DNA of 64,000 nt from WRAV01 sp050950205 (GTDB lineage Bacteria > Bacillota > Clostridia > Oscillospirales > Ruminococcaceae), in NCBI GenBank assembly GCA_050950205.1, contig JBMNHF010000011.1, forward strand, positions 14,965 to 78,964. Reading direction: 5' to 3'. A program made the translations under genes and the position numbers. The notes beneath the pieces were generated by a model. It was not told where the DNA came from. It saw only the letters and a program-made list of their open reading frames with translations, and ran no database searches. This document shows positions 25,740 through 34,907 of the stretch, piece after piece; position 1 is the first letter of the stretch; the number at the start of each line of letters is the position of its first letter.

Positions 25740-26630
25740 CTATTGGTGCAGGGTGTTCAAATCCACGCCGGGGGCCAGCCACAGGGCAGAGCCACCGCAG
25801 GGCAATACCCGGTGATCCCCGCTGACCGGCAGGCCCAGCTCATAGCTTTCCACCTGCCCACCCAGCAAGGGGCAAAGAATGCTTTCCAGCAGATACCGCA
25901 TCACCGACGCAGAAAGACCGGTGGTGTAGCTGTTGAGCAGCAAAAACTTCGAATCTTTGTCCAAAAGCCGGGCGCAGAGGGCAACAAAATCATAGATGCT
26001 GTCCTCCAGCTTCCAGATTTCTCCCCCCGGCCCCCTGCCGTAGGAGGGAGGGTCCATAATAATCCCGTCATACCGCCTTTGACGGCGCAGCTCCCGGGAT
26101 ACAAATTTATGGCAGTCGTCTACAATCCAGCGGATGGGCTTGTCCCCAAGGCGGGAGGCCTCGGCGTTTTCCCGGGCCCAGGTCACCATCCCCTTAGCGG
26201 CATCCACATGGCATACTTTGGCACCCGCCGCAGCGCAAGCCAAGGTGGCCCCCCCGGTATAGGCAAAGAGGTTGAGTACCTCCAAAGGCTTGTCCGCCCT
26301 GCGAATCAGGCTGTCCAGCAGGTCCCAGTTGGCAGCCTGTTCGGGGAAAAGCCCGGTGTGTTTAAATCCGGTGGGGCGCACCAAAAAGCGCAGATCTCGG
26401 TAGCCAATCTGCCACTCTCCGGGCACCTTCCGCCGAAATTCCCAGCGACCTCCTCCCGATGTGGAGCGGTGATAATGGGCGTCCGCCTGCTCCCATCCGG
26501 CCGATTTGGGGGTTTTCCAAATCACCTGTGGGTCGGGGCGCACCAAGGTAACAGAGCCCCAGCGCTCCAATTTTTCCCCGCCGGAGCAGTCCAACAGCTC
26601 AAAATCCTTCCAGTTTTTTGCAGTCCTCAT
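25740..26630 (-). CDS. Class I SAM-dependent methyltransferase (rRNA type)
   Basis: The 296-residue protein has the Rossmann methyltransferase fold with NLFAYTGGATLACAAAGA (motif I) and IMDPPSYGRGPGG (the DPP motif of N2-guanine or C5-cytosine RNA methyltransferases). It resembles RlmI/RlmL-type proteins but lacks the N-terminal PUA domain of RlmI. The start at 26630 (MRTAKNWKD) overlaps the glmM end by 32 bases. The substrate is unknown; rRNA is a family-based guess. Confidence 0.83.
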   Translation of the reverse strand: MRTAKNWKDFELLDCSGGEKLERWGSVTLVRPDPQVIWKTPKSAGWEQADAHYHRSTSGGGRWEFRRKVPGEWQIGYRDLRFLVRPTGFKHTGLFPEQAANWDLLDSLIRRADKPLEVLNLFAYTGGATLACAAAGAKVCHVDAAKGMVTWARENAEASRLGDKPIRWIVDDCHKFVSRELRRQRRYDGIIMDPPSYGRGPGGEIWKLEDSIYDFVALCARLLDKDSKFLLLNSYTTGLSASVMRYLLESILCPLLGGQVESYELGLPVSGDHRVLPCGGSALWLAPGVDLNTLHQ

Positions 26631-27981
26631 TCTGGGATAGCCTTTCTTTGAGTTGATCCGCCACCTGATCGGCCAGAGCAGCGATTTCGTCTTTCTCCCG
26701 TCCCTCAATCATCACGCGAATCAGGGGCTCGGTACCGGAGGCCCGCACCAGAATCCGCCCTTCGGGGCCTAGTACGGCTTTGGCGCCCTCGATAATTTTT
26801 TTGGCGCCAGGATCCACATCCAGCTGGGATTTCATCACCGCATCCGCCCGGACGTTGACCATTACCTGGGGGTAAACCTCCATCACCGATGCCAGTTCGG
26901 AGAGGGTTTTGCCACTCTGCTTCAAAATCGAAAGGAGGGTGATGGCGGTGAGCTGTCCGTCCCCGGTGGACATAAAGTCCCGCAGAATCAGATGCCCGCT
27001 TTGCTCTCCTCCCAAATTATAGCCGCACTTGAGCATTTTTTCCAGAACATACCGGTCCCCTACCTTGGTAGCCTCCAGGTTGATGTTGTTCTTTTTGGCA
27101 AACTGGAACAGCCCCAAGTTGCTCATCACGGTGGTCACTAAGGTGTTTTTTGCCAGTTTCCCCTGCTCTTTGAGGTGGGTGGCAAGAATGGCCATGATGA
27201 CGTCTCCATCCACTACGTTGCCCTTTTCGTCCACGGCGATGCATCGGTCGGCATCTCCGTCAAAGGCAATGCCGGCATGGTAGGTTCCATTTTCCATATA
27301 CTCCGCCAGCTTTTGGATGTGGGTGGAGCCACAGTCCCGATTGATGTTAATGCCATTGGGCTGGTTGTGTAAAAAGGTTACATCCGCCTTCAGGTGACGC
27401 AGCAGCTCGCCGGCGGTAGCCGTGGCGCTGCCGTTGGAGCAGTCCACCGCCACCCGCAGCCCCGAAAGATCTCCTTCCACCGTGCTGCAAAGGTGGTTGA
27501 CGTAAGTTTCAATTAAGTTTTTTCCCTGGCGAATGCGGCCCAGCTCCCAGCCCCAGCGCAGGGAATAGGGTTTGATTTTATCCAGCACAATCTGTTCGAT
27601 CTCAAACTCGGCAGCGTCGGGAAGTTTGATTCCCTCCGGCCCGAAAATCTTGATGCCGTTAAACTCATAGGAGTTGTGAGAAGCGGACAGCATAATGCCT
27701 GCATCGGCGTGGGAATGGACTACCAGACAGCTCAACGCAGGGGTAGGAACCACCCCCGCCAAAATCACATCCGCTCCCACCGAAGTCAGTCCTGCCGCCA
27801 AGGCAGCCTCCAGCATATCGGAGGAAATGCGAGTGTCCTTGCCAATCAAAATCACCGGCTTGCGGCCAATGAGCTCCGCAACTACCATGGCGGCAGCCCG
27901 CCCCACATTCATCACCAGTTTGCAGCTCAGCTCGGTATTGGCAATACCTCGCACACCGTCGGTTCCAAAAATTCTTCCCAT
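26599..27981 (-). CDS. glmM: Phosphoglucosamine mutase
   Basis: GlmM interconverts glucosamine-6-P and glucosamine-1-P, the second step to UDP-GlcNAc for peptidoglycan. The active-site serine loop is MLSASHNSYEFNGIKIFG, the metal loop FDGDADRCIA, and the sugar-binding GGEQSGHL and phosphate-binding RASGTEPLIRVMIEG segments are intact. The 460-residue length is normal. It starts with MGRIFGTDGVRGIAN. It overlaps the methyltransferase gene downstream. Confidence 0.95.
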   Translation of the reverse strand: MGRIFGTDGVRGIANTELSCKLVMNVGRAAAMVVAELIGRKPVILIGKDTRISSDMLEAALAAGLTSVGADVILAGVVPTPALSCLVVHSHADAGIMLSASHNSYEFNGIKIFGPEGIKLPDAAEFEIEQIVLDKIKPYSLRWGWELGRIRQGKNLIETYVNHLCSTVEGDLSGLRVAVDCSNGSATATAGELLRHLKADVTFLHNQPNGININRDCGSTHIQKLAEYMENGTYHAGIAFDGDADRCIAVDEKGNVVDGDVIMAILATHLKEQGKLAKNTLVTTVMSNLGLFQFAKKNNINLEATKVGDRYVLEKMLKCGYNLGGEQSGHLILRDFMSTGDGQLTAITLLSILKQSGKTLSELASVMEVYPQVMVNVRADAVMKSQLDVDPGAKKIIEGAKAVLGPEGRILVRASGTEPLIRVMIEGREKDEIAALADQVADQLKERLSQNEDCKKLEGF

Positions 27982-28138
27982 ATATTTGCCTGCCTTTCAC
28001 GATTCATGCCAATCAATGCGACAGAATCCAGTTTGCAATTTCATTAAACTATATGCCCCGGGACAAACCCGCTATACCTTCCTTCCAAGGAGCGGTTGGC
28101 GCAGCTTTTGCTCCAAAATTTTGGATAAGGGCCAGCCG

Positions 28139-29197
28139 TTATTCCTGTGGATTTAGGCTCATTTGCTCCGGTATATCGCTGGGAGGAGTCAGGCCTAAAT
28201 GCCGGTACGCCAAATCGGTGACCATTCGGCCTCGAGGGGTTTTGGAAAGAAAACCAATCTGCATCAGATAGGGCTCGCACATGTCCTCCAGCGTCACCGA
28301 TTCTTCCCCCACCGCGGCTGCCAGGGTCTCCAGCCCCACCGGGCCTCCCCCGTAGTTTTTGATGATGGTGGAAAGCACCCTTCGGTCAATGGTGTCCAGC
28401 CCCAGCTCGTCCACCTCCAACCGCCGCAGGGCGTTGGCGGCAATCTCCTGGGTGATGACTCCTTCCCCCAGCACCTGGGCAAAATCCCGCACCCGCTTGA
28501 GCAGGCGGTTGGCAATGCGGGGAGTGCCCCGGCTGCGCCGGGCCAGTTCCATAGCCCCTTCTTCATCGCAGGGGATCTCCAAAATGCGGGCGGACTGGGT
28601 GATAATCTGGGCCAGCTCCTGAGGGGAGTACAGCTCCAGCCGCATCACAACCCCAAATCGGTCCCGCAGGGGCGCAGTCATCTGTCCTGCTCTGGTGGTG
28701 GCTCCCACCAGGGTAAACCGGGGCAGATCCAGCCGAATGCTCCGAGCGCTGGGTCCTTTGCCGATGATGATGTCCAGGGCAAAATCCTCCATGGCGGGGT
28801 AAAGGATCTCTTCCACACTGCGGTTAAGGCGGTGAATCTCGTCAATAAAAAGAAGATCCCGATCCCCCAGATTGGTCAGCAGGGCCGCCAAATCCCCCGG
28901 CTTTTCGATGGCGGGCCCGGAGGTGATGCGCAGGTTGACATTCAGGGTGTTGGCGATGATTCCCGCCAAGGTGGTTTTGCCCAAACCGGGAGGGCCGTAA
29001 AGCAACACATGGTCCAGGCTATCCCCCCGCTGGGTGGCAGCCTCCATAAAGACAGAGAGGTTTTCCTTTACCTTTTGCTGCCCAATATACTGATCCATGG
29101 TTTTGGGGCGCAAAGAAACATCCCTGTCCTCGGGCAGTGTGTCGGGACTCACCATGCGGTTTTCAAAATCCATTTCAAAATCGGGAAGTTCCGACAT
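28139..29197 (-). CDS. ruvB: Holliday junction branch migration ATPase
   Basis: RuvB is the hexameric motor that, with RuvA, moves Holliday junctions. Walker A is GPPGLGKTT, Walker B LLFIDEIHRL, sensor I GATTRAGQM, and the C-terminal winged helix contains GGGPVGLETLAAAVGE. The start at 29197 (MSELPDFEMDF) follows GGAGG. The 352 residues are normal. It is downstream of ruvA with about 125 bases between, longer than in most ruvAB operons. Confidence 0.95.
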   Translation of the reverse strand: MSELPDFEMDFENRMVSPDTLPEDRDVSLRPKTMDQYIGQQKVKENLSVFMEAATQRGDSLDHVLLYGPPGLGKTTLAGIIANTLNVNLRITSGPAIEKPGDLAALLTNLGDRDLLFIDEIHRLNRSVEEILYPAMEDFALDIIIGKGPSARSIRLDLPRFTLVGATTRAGQMTAPLRDRFGVVMRLELYSPQELAQIITQSARILEIPCDEEGAMELARRSRGTPRIANRLLKRVRDFAQVLGEGVITQEIAANALRRLEVDELGLDTIDRRVLSTIIKNYGGGPVGLETLAAAVGEESVTLEDMCEPYLMQIGFLSKTPRGRMVTDLAYRHLGLTPPSDIPEQMSLNPQE

Positions 29198-29323
29198 TGC
29201 AATCCTCCATTGTATGCTAAAGTTTTGGTTGCGCTCTGACGGCGGCGCCAAGCTCCCCAAACCTCGGGGTTTTGGGAGCCGGAGTCAATGCTAAGAGGTT
29301 GGCGACATCCTTTTTCAGAGCAG

Positions 29324-29926
29324 TTACCGCCTACCGGCCAGCTTTTTGAGAGCCAGCTTGATCATCTCTTCCACAGGGAGCGTTTCGTCCAGGTCGGATA
29401 CCGCCAGTGTGGCATCGGTTTGGGAATACCCCAGCACCACAAGGGCACCGATAGCCTCGGAGGCATTTCCGCCAGTGCGCCCAGTCTGGCTGATCTGACT
29501 GGTTTGGGGAACGGAAAAGTCGGCGGCGCCCACTTTGTCCCGCAGCTCTAAGATCATTCGCTCGGCCAGCTTTTTTCCCACTCCGGGAGCTACGGTAAGC
29601 GCCTTGTAATCTCCGGCGGCAATGCTCAGGGCAAACCGCTCGGGTGTCATGCCGGACAGTAAGCTCAAGGCCACCTTGGGCCCCACTCCCGACACTCCAA
29701 TCAGCATCTTAAAGCAGTCCAGCTCCTGCTTGTCGGCAAAGGCAAACAGGTCCACCGCATCGTTTCGGATCAGCATGTGGGTAAAAACCTCCACCCGAGA
29801 GCCGATTGCTCCCACCGCAGCAATGGTGGCAAGGGTGGTGCGGCAAAGGTAAGCCACACCGCCGCACTCCACGGCAATGCTGGAGTCATCGCAATACACC
29901 AAAGTACCGGAAAGAGAATAAATCAT
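29324..29926 (-). CDS. ruvA: Holliday junction-binding protein
   Basis: RuvA forms a tetramer around the junction and loads RuvB. The 200-residue protein has the OB fold (MIYSLSGTLVYCD), two helix-hairpin-helix motifs (LIGVSGVGPKVALSLLS and LTVAPGVGKKLAERMI) and the C-terminal RuvB-binding domain. The start at 29926 gives the usual N-terminus. The usual neighbour ruvC is not present here. A leftward promoter lies at 30006-30035. Confidence 0.95.
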   Translation of the reverse strand: MIYSLSGTLVYCDDSSIAVECGGVAYLCRTTLATIAAVGAIGSRVEVFTHMLIRNDAVDLFAFADKQELDCFKMLIGVSGVGPKVALSLLSGMTPERFALSIAAGDYKALTVAPGVGKKLAERMILELRDKVGAADFSVPQTSQISQTGRTGGNASEAIGALVVLGYSQTDATLAVSDLDETLPVEEMIKLALKKLAGRR

Positions 29927-30005
29927 GAATGAATAACCTCGCAGACAGGATAACGTTCCCCTTTTCACGCAGCACAAGGGCCTATAAGCCACGCTTGCTT
30001 CTGTT

Positions 30006-30035
30006 AGAATACCACTTCTGGAATGGGGAAGTCAA
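30006..30035 (-). promoter_or_regulatory. Promoter of ruvAB
   Basis: Minus-strand TTGACT (30030-30035) and TATTCT (30006-30011) are 18 bp apart. No obvious LexA operator of the GAAC-N4-GTTC type overlaps it, so SOS control cannot be claimed. Confidence 0.6.
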
Positions 30036-30233
30036 TAACGGCAGGTTCTTTGCGGCCATTGCCTGGGTGGAAAATTCAACGGGTGCAGAACCGTTGCGGC
30101 AATCTGGCATCACTGCAAAGCTGCGCTCCCACCCACATGCCAACGCAGCCGCTTCTTTTAAGGGCATTAGGCAAGCTTGACAAAGATGGGGCAAAGGTGC
30201 TAAAAATGCCTGAAATCAGATGTCAAAATGCGA

Positions 30234-30263
30234 TTGACATTGCCATGGCCTGTATACTATAAT
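30234..30263 (+). promoter_or_regulatory. Promoter of the tandem CNNM/HlyC-type genes
   Basis: TTGACA (30234-30239) and TATAAT (30258-30263) are 18 bp apart. The rest of the gap between ruvA and this promoter holds only the ruvAB promoter. Confidence 0.75.
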
Positions 30264-30317
30264 AAAAATGGATTGTTGTACATAGAATAAAGGGACAAAG
30301 GAGAGGATATTCGCTCT

Positions 30318-31595
30318 ATGGACAGTGACAGTTTACTGTTATACTGTGGTCTTTTGGTTTTGATTTTGGGCGGTGGGTATTTTGCCTGCGCCGAAACTGC
30401 TTTTGCCTCATCCAATAACATCCGCATTAAAAACCGGGCAGAAAAAGGGGACAGACGCGCAAAGAACGCTCTGTACATCCTGGATCATTTCGACAAAGCT
30501 CTGTCTACTCTTTTGGTGGGCAATAATATTATGAATATCGGAACTGCCTCCCTCGCCACACTGTTGGTAACGCGCTTGTGGGGTGCGGGCGCTATTGTCT
30601 ATTCCACAATCGTCACCACGATAGTGGTTTTTTTCATTTGCGAAATGTTGCCCAAAAGCTTTGCCAGAGAGTACCCGGAATCCACCGCCTTGGTGTTGGC
30701 CGGCTCTCTGCGGTTTATTATGAAAATTCTTGCTCCGGTTACCTATATGTTCTCCTGGGTGGGCAATTATTTTTCCCGACTGTTTACCAAAACCACCTCT
30801 CCTTCCGTCACCGAGGAGGAGCTTTACGATATTATTGAATCCATTGCCGAGGACGGCAAAATACAGGCTGCCGACAGCAAGCTGCTCTTTTCCGCCCTCA
30901 AGTTTGACGATATCACCGCGCAGGAGGTACTGACCTCCCGGGTGTCGGTGGTGGGGGTGGAGGTAGATTCCACCTATCCCGAAATTTTGGACATCATCAA
31001 AAACCATAAGTTTTCCCGCCTGCCGGTCTACCGGGAAACGTTGGATGATATTTTAGGCATTCTGAATATCCGGCGCTTTGTCAAAAGCTATTTGCAGCAT
31101 GGGGACAGCGTTCCCGTCACCGAACTGATGGATGAACCCTATTTTGTCTACAAAAAGAAGCGGATTGACGATTTGCTGGACGAAATGAGCGCCCAGCGGC
31201 TGCATATGGCAGTGGTGCGGGACGATTACGGCGGCACCATGGGCATTGTGACCGTGGAGGATATTCTGGAAGAGCTGGTGGGAGAAATCTGGGACGAAAC
31301 CGACGTGGTGCGGGAAGAATTCAAGGCCATTGGCGGCCGCCGCTATGAAGTGAGCGGGGACTATGATATTCTGGACGCCTTTGAGCAGATGGGCTTTGAA
31401 GATGAGGTGCCGCGGGAAGATCAGGAACACAAAACCGTCAGCGCATGGGCGCAGGAAGAGCTGGGCCGCATTCCCCAGGAAGGGCTGACCTTCCGTTACG
31501 GGCAGATTCACGCCACCATTTTGCAGGTCAGCCACAAGCGCCGGATTACCAAAGTGCTGCTGGAGCTGCAAGAGCCCGAAACCACCCCCGGCTGA
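30318..31595 (+). CDS. CNNM/HlyC-type membrane protein 1
   Basis: The 425-residue protein has the DUF21/CNNM membrane domain (about residues 1-180, four hydrophobic segments including LLYCGLLVLILGGGYFACAE), two CBS domains (about 195-320, SRVSVVGVEVDSTYPEILD and later VKSYLQHGDSVPVTELM) and the CorC_HlyC C-terminal domain (about 335-425). Family members are linked to magnesium and cobalt efflux and were long called hemolysin-like. It lies 41 bases before a paralogue in the same direction. Which ion is handled is unknown. Confidence 0.9.
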   Translation: MDSDSLLLYCGLLVLILGGGYFACAETAFASSNNIRIKNRAEKGDRRAKNALYILDHFDKALSTLLVGNNIMNIGTASLATLLVTRLWGAGAIVYSTIVTTIVVFFICEMLPKSFAREYPESTALVLAGSLRFIMKILAPVTYMFSWVGNYFSRLFTKTTSPSVTEEELYDIIESIAEDGKIQAADSKLLFSALKFDDITAQEVLTSRVSVVGVEVDSTYPEILDIIKNHKFSRLPVYRETLDDILGILNIRRFVKSYLQHGDSVPVTELMDEPYFVYKKKRIDDLLDEMSAQRLHMAVVRDDYGGTMGIVTVEDILEELVGEIWDETDVVREEFKAIGGRRYEVSGDYDILDAFEQMGFEDEVPREDQEHKTVSAWAQEELGRIPQEGLTFRYGQIHATILQVSHKRRITKVLLELQEPETTPG

Positions 31596-31636
31596 CCCCA
31601 CGGTATTACCATTAAATAAAGGAGCTGTTACTCCTC

Positions 31637-32938
31637 ATGGAGGACTACTGGTCATATATTTCAATTATCCTATTGGTAGCATGTTCTGCTTTTTTCTCGG
31701 CCGCCGAAATGGCCTATGCTTCCCTCAATAAGTTGCGGCTTAAAAACGCAGCGGAGGAAGGAGCATCCCGGGCTGCTGTGTGGGCCAGCCAGATCATAGA
31801 GCAGTACGAGGGCTTTCTCTGCACCGTTTTGGTGGGCAACAACCTGGTCAACATCGCTGCCTCTTCGGTTGGCACCGTCATCGCCATGGAAATTGCCGGA
31901 GGGGAACAGGGTGCCGCCTATGCCACTGTCATTATGACAGTGATTATCCTCATCTTTGGAGAGATTGTTCCCAAACAGGTGGCGAAACAACATGCCGACA
32001 GCCTTTCCCTGACCATTGCGCCGCTGCTGCGCTTTATCACCCTGGTTGCCCGGCCTTTGGTAAAACTGCTGCTGTTTGTGGTAAACGGCATTTCCCGGCT
32101 GTGGGGCGGCAAAGGCGAAGCTCGGGGCATCACCACCGACGAGCTGGTCACCATCATCGAAACCGTTGAGGACGAAGGGGTTATTGACGAAGAGCGCAGC
32201 GATCTGTTGCAATCCGCCATTGAGTTTTCCGAAGTGGAGGTGCAGGAGATCATCACCCACCGGGTGGATATGCTGGTCATTGACATTGATGACACTCTGG
32301 ATGAAATAATAGAGACGGTGATGGAGTCCAGCTATTCTCGTATTCCCGTCTACGAAGAAAATATCGACAACATCATCGGGGTGTTGGTGGTCAACCAGTT
32401 TTATCGCAAGCTGCTGGATACCAAAGATTTTGATTTGCGCTCCCTGCTCACCCCCGTCTGCTACGTTCACGAATCCCTCACCCTGCCAGTGGTTTTTGAA
32501 GAGCTGCAGCGCCAAAAAATGCAGTTGGCGGTGGTGATTGACGAATACGGCGGCACTCAGGGCATTGTCACCATGGAGGATATTCTGGAACAGCTGGTGG
32601 GAGAAATTTGGGATGAGTCCGACGAAATCTACGATGATTTTGTGGAGCTGGCCGAAAACCTCTACGAGTGCAGCGGAAACCTGGGAGTAGACGACTTCTT
32701 TGACCATCTGGATCTGGAGCCTCCCGTGGAGGAGGACGACGACTACATGAGCATGGGAGGCTGGGCCATTGAAATGCTGGACGGCTTTCCCAACGAAGGA
32801 GATCACTTTCAATATCAGAACCTCTTTGTCACCGTCACCCAGATGAAGGAACAGCGGGTGGTCAAGCTCCAGATCGAGGTAGACCCCCTTCTGGAAACGG
32901 AAGAGCAGGCGGAGCACCGTCTGCGCAATCAGCATTAA
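31637..32938 (+). CDS. CNNM/HlyC-type membrane protein 2
   Basis: A 433-residue paralogue of the preceding gene with the same domain order: DUF21 (VACSAFFSAAEMAYASLNKL), two CBS domains (HRVDMLVIDIDDTLDE and later FDLRSLLTPVCYV) and CorC_HlyC at the end. Shared blocks include TLLVGNNxxNI/TVLVGNNLVNI and DDYGGTMGIVT/DEYGGTQGIVT. Its cytoplasmic acidic tail segment (EPPVEEDDDYMSMGG) is longer than in the first copy. A strong terminator follows. Tandem duplicates suggest a heteromeric or dosage role; this is inferred. Confidence 0.9.
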   Translation: MEDYWSYISIILLVACSAFFSAAEMAYASLNKLRLKNAAEEGASRAAVWASQIIEQYEGFLCTVLVGNNLVNIAASSVGTVIAMEIAGGEQGAAYATVIMTVIILIFGEIVPKQVAKQHADSLSLTIAPLLRFITLVARPLVKLLLFVVNGISRLWGGKGEARGITTDELVTIIETVEDEGVIDEERSDLLQSAIEFSEVEVQEIITHRVDMLVIDIDDTLDEIIETVMESSYSRIPVYEENIDNIIGVLVVNQFYRKLLDTKDFDLRSLLTPVCYVHESLTLPVVFEELQRQKMQLAVVIDEYGGTQGIVTMEDILEQLVGEIWDESDEIYDDFVELAENLYECSGNLGVDDFFDHLDLEPPVEEDDDYMSMGGWAIEMLDGFPNEGDHFQYQNLFVTVTQMKEQRVVKLQIEVDPLLETEEQAEHRLRNQH

Positions 32939-32952
32939 ACAACAACCATAAG

Positions 32953-32994
32953 AAAAGAACCCTCTGACTCAAATAAGCCACAGAGGGTTCTTTT
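32953..32994. terminator. Bidirectional terminator between convergent genes
   Basis: The arms AAAAGAACCCTCTG (32953-32966) and CAGAGGGTTCTTTT (32981-32994) pair perfectly over 14 bp and end in A/T runs on both sides, serving the rightward CNNM gene and the leftward gene ending at 33028. Confidence 0.92.
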
Positions 32995-33027
32995 GTAAAA
33001 TTACCAGATAAGTACCGGTTGATACAC

Positions 33028-33555
33028 TCAGTATCCGGGGGTATAAGCAAAGAATTTGCCCAACCCGCTCAAGAACAACCCACGGGACAGCGCCAGCGTG
33101 AAAACCAGCAACACCGCCGTCGGAATGACATTCCGCAGCAGTGTCTGGGTGTGGTAGCAAAAGTAGTTCATTACAATGGCCATCACCACCAGGCTTGTTA
33201 AAATCACATAATACACATAGGCGTTCACCACAATATAGTCGCCGGCCATACCCCGAATCATGGCGGAAAGCAGGCCCAACACCACCAGCACCCGCAAAAA
33301 GTCCATCAGTGGGTAGGCCCCCATTAAAAGGTAGTAGGGGTGGCGGATTTCCGGCTCTTCGTACCGCAAATCTCCCACCAGGCGAATGATATACACCAGA
33401 TATTTGATCAGCAGCAGCGCTCCCATGCCGATATACAGATACTTGACATAAGGCATCAATAGGTCGGTCAGCTCTTCAAAGGGAATAAAATCCGCATTGA
33501 TCAACAACGAAACCATTGCCAGACCCACCACCACTATATCGATAAAAAACGCCAT
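33028..33555 (-). CDS. Uncharacterised multi-spanning membrane protein
   Basis: The 175-residue protein starts at MAFFIDIVVVGLAM (33555), with AGAGGTGATC upstream. It has five hydrophobic segments (about residues 5-20, 40-62, 82-100, 108-130 and 145-165), short loops and no extramembrane domain. The loop DLRYEEPEIRHPYYLLM is the only charged stretch. I do not recognise the family. It faces the CNNM genes across a shared terminator and lies next to the hcp operon promoter region. Confidence 0.75.
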   Translation of the reverse strand: MAFFIDIVVVGLAMVSLLINADFIPFEELTDLLMPYVKYLYIGMGALLLIKYLVYIIRLVGDLRYEEPEIRHPYYLLMGAYPLMDFLRVLVVLGLLSAMIRGMAGDYIVVNAYVYYVILTSLVVMAIVMNYFCYHTQTLLRNVIPTAVLLVFTLALSRGLFLSGLGKFFAYTPGY

Positions 33556-33675
33556 CGGATCACCTCTCTGCTTTTTGACTTCATCCGTGTTTTTATAACC
33601 TTTGTTGTCCATTTTACCACAGGAGACCTCGGTCTGACAAATCAGAATGCAAAAAGTTTATCTTATTTTTTCTTT

Positions 33676-33718
33676 TGTTGCAAAAGCAACATACTTGTTG
33701 GAGGAAATCCTGTATAGT
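33676..33718 (+). promoter_or_regulatory. Probable activator-dependent promoter of the hcp operon
   Basis: A perfect 16-bp dyad TGTTGCAAAAGCAACA (33676-33691) precedes TATAGT (33713-33718) with no recognisable -35 element between. The dyad centre (33683.5) lies about 41.5 bp before the expected start near 33725, the class II position for Crp/Fnr-family activators. A second overlapping dyad (CAACATACTTGTTG, 33687-33700) follows. Because the operon encodes Hcp, an HcpR/FNR-type regulator is a plausible binder; no such gene is in the window. Confidence 0.6.
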
Positions 33719-33752
33719 TAGGTTGTAAAACAAAGAAAGGATGATTTTGGAT

Positions 33753-34475
33753 ATGGTAGTTCGGAAGATAATTAAAATAGATGAAGAGAAATGCAACGGT
33801 TGCGGTCTGTGTGCTGAGGCCTGTCACGAAGGGGCGATCGGCATGGTGGACGGCAAGGCCAAGCTGCTGCGGGACGATTACTGCGACGGTCTGGGAGACT
33901 GTCTGCCTGTCTGCCCCACCGGAGCCATCAGCTTTGAAGTGCGGGAGGCTCTGGAATACGATGAGGCGGCGGTGCAGGCTCGCATGGCTCAAATGGGAAA
34001 AACTCCGCCTAAGGGTGGTTGCCCCGGTTCCAACGCCCGCGCAATCCGCCGAGAGGCCGCTCCCGCCCAGGCAGCTGTTGCCCCCGCTGCTCCTCAGGTA
34101 GCCACGCAAAGTCAGCTGATGCAGTGGCCGGTTCAAATCAAACTGGTGCCGGTCAACGCCCCTTATTTTGACGGCGCCCACCTGCTGATTGCTGCCGACT
34201 GCGCTGCCTACGCCTACGGAAACTTCCATGAGGATTTTATGAAGAATAAAATTACCATCATTGGTTGCCCCAAACTGGATGCGGGGGAATACAGCGAAAA
34301 GCTGACGGCAATCCTAAAGGAAAACAACATCAAATCGGTTACGGTGGCTCGCATGGAGGTTCCCTGCTGCGGCGGCCTGGAGCACGCTACCATCACCGCT
34401 TTGCAAAACTGCGGCAAGATGATTCCCTGGCAGGTGGCTACCATCACCACCGATGGACAGATTTTGGATGATTAA
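33753..34475 (+). CDS. 4Fe-4S dicluster-type protein of the hcp operon
   Basis: The 240-residue protein has an N-terminal ferredoxin module: CNGCGLCAEACHEG forms a complete CxxCxxCxxxC cluster site, and CDGLGDCLPVCPTG is a divergent second site. An Ala/Pro-rich linker (REAAPAQAAVAPAAPQ) leads to a C-terminal domain with CPKLD and CCGGLEHA. This layout is found with hcp genes in Clostridia. It may pass electrons to Hcp or act as a sensor; the exact role is not known. The start at 33753 is chosen because the upstream ATG at 33741 overlaps the probable SD (AAAGG). Confidence 0.85.
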   Translation: MVVRKIIKIDEEKCNGCGLCAEACHEGAIGMVDGKAKLLRDDYCDGLGDCLPVCPTGAISFEVREALEYDEAAVQARMAQMGKTPPKGGCPGSNARAIRREAAPAQAAVAPAAPQVATQSQLMQWPVQIKLVPVNAPYFDGAHLLIAADCAAYAYGNFHEDFMKNKITIIGCPKLDAGEYSEKLTAILKENNIKSVTVARMEVPCCGGLEHATITALQNCGKMIPWQVATITTDGQILDD

Positions 34476-34486
34476 GGAGGAATGCC

Positions 34487-34831
34487 ATGGAAAAGCTAAT
34501 CAGGAACATTGCGCACAGCACTGCTCTGCCTTTGGCGGAACAGGTCCAGTACCTGGAGGGGCAGATTGTCAGCAAAACCCTGGCTCAAAACCGGCATCAC
34601 AGTCTGACGTTGTTCGCCTTTGACAAAGGGGAAGAAATCAGCACCCACGATTCAGAAGGGGATGCCATGGTGCTGGCCCTGGATGGTCAGGGACTGATCA
34701 CCATTGACGGAATCCAGCACCCGCTGCGCGCCGGAGAAGCCATTGTTATGCCCGCCAACATCCCCCACTCTGTCTTTGCCACCGAGCAGTTTAAAATGCT
34801 GCTGACCGTGTTGTTCCCCAGTAACCGATAA
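34487..34831 (+). CDS. Small cupin protein
   Basis: The 114-residue single-domain cupin has the two cupin motifs: GEEISTHDSEGDAMVLALDG and PANIPHSVFA, giving candidate metal ligands His, Asp and His. It lies 11 bases after the iron-sulfur gene and before a ferredoxin gene, so it belongs to the hcp operon. Substrate unknown; in such a setting it could sense or dispose of a small reactive molecule, which is speculation. Confidence 0.83.
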   Translation: MEKLIRNIAHSTALPLAEQVQYLEGQIVSKTLAQNRHHSLTLFAFDKGEEISTHDSEGDAMVLALDGQGLITIDGIQHPLRAGEAIVMPANIPHSVFATEQFKMLLTVLFPSNR

Positions 34832-34907
34832 AGCAAATTCTTCCACTCGTCCGGAAAGAACAAAGTCGAAAATAACCTTTAGCCTTTCCAAGAAAGGAGC
34901 ATAACCC

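Noticed and set aside
31670..32935. 421-codon leftward open frame inside the second CNNM gene
   Set aside because: Antisense shadow, no ribosome site, composition dominated by His/Gln/Val repeats.
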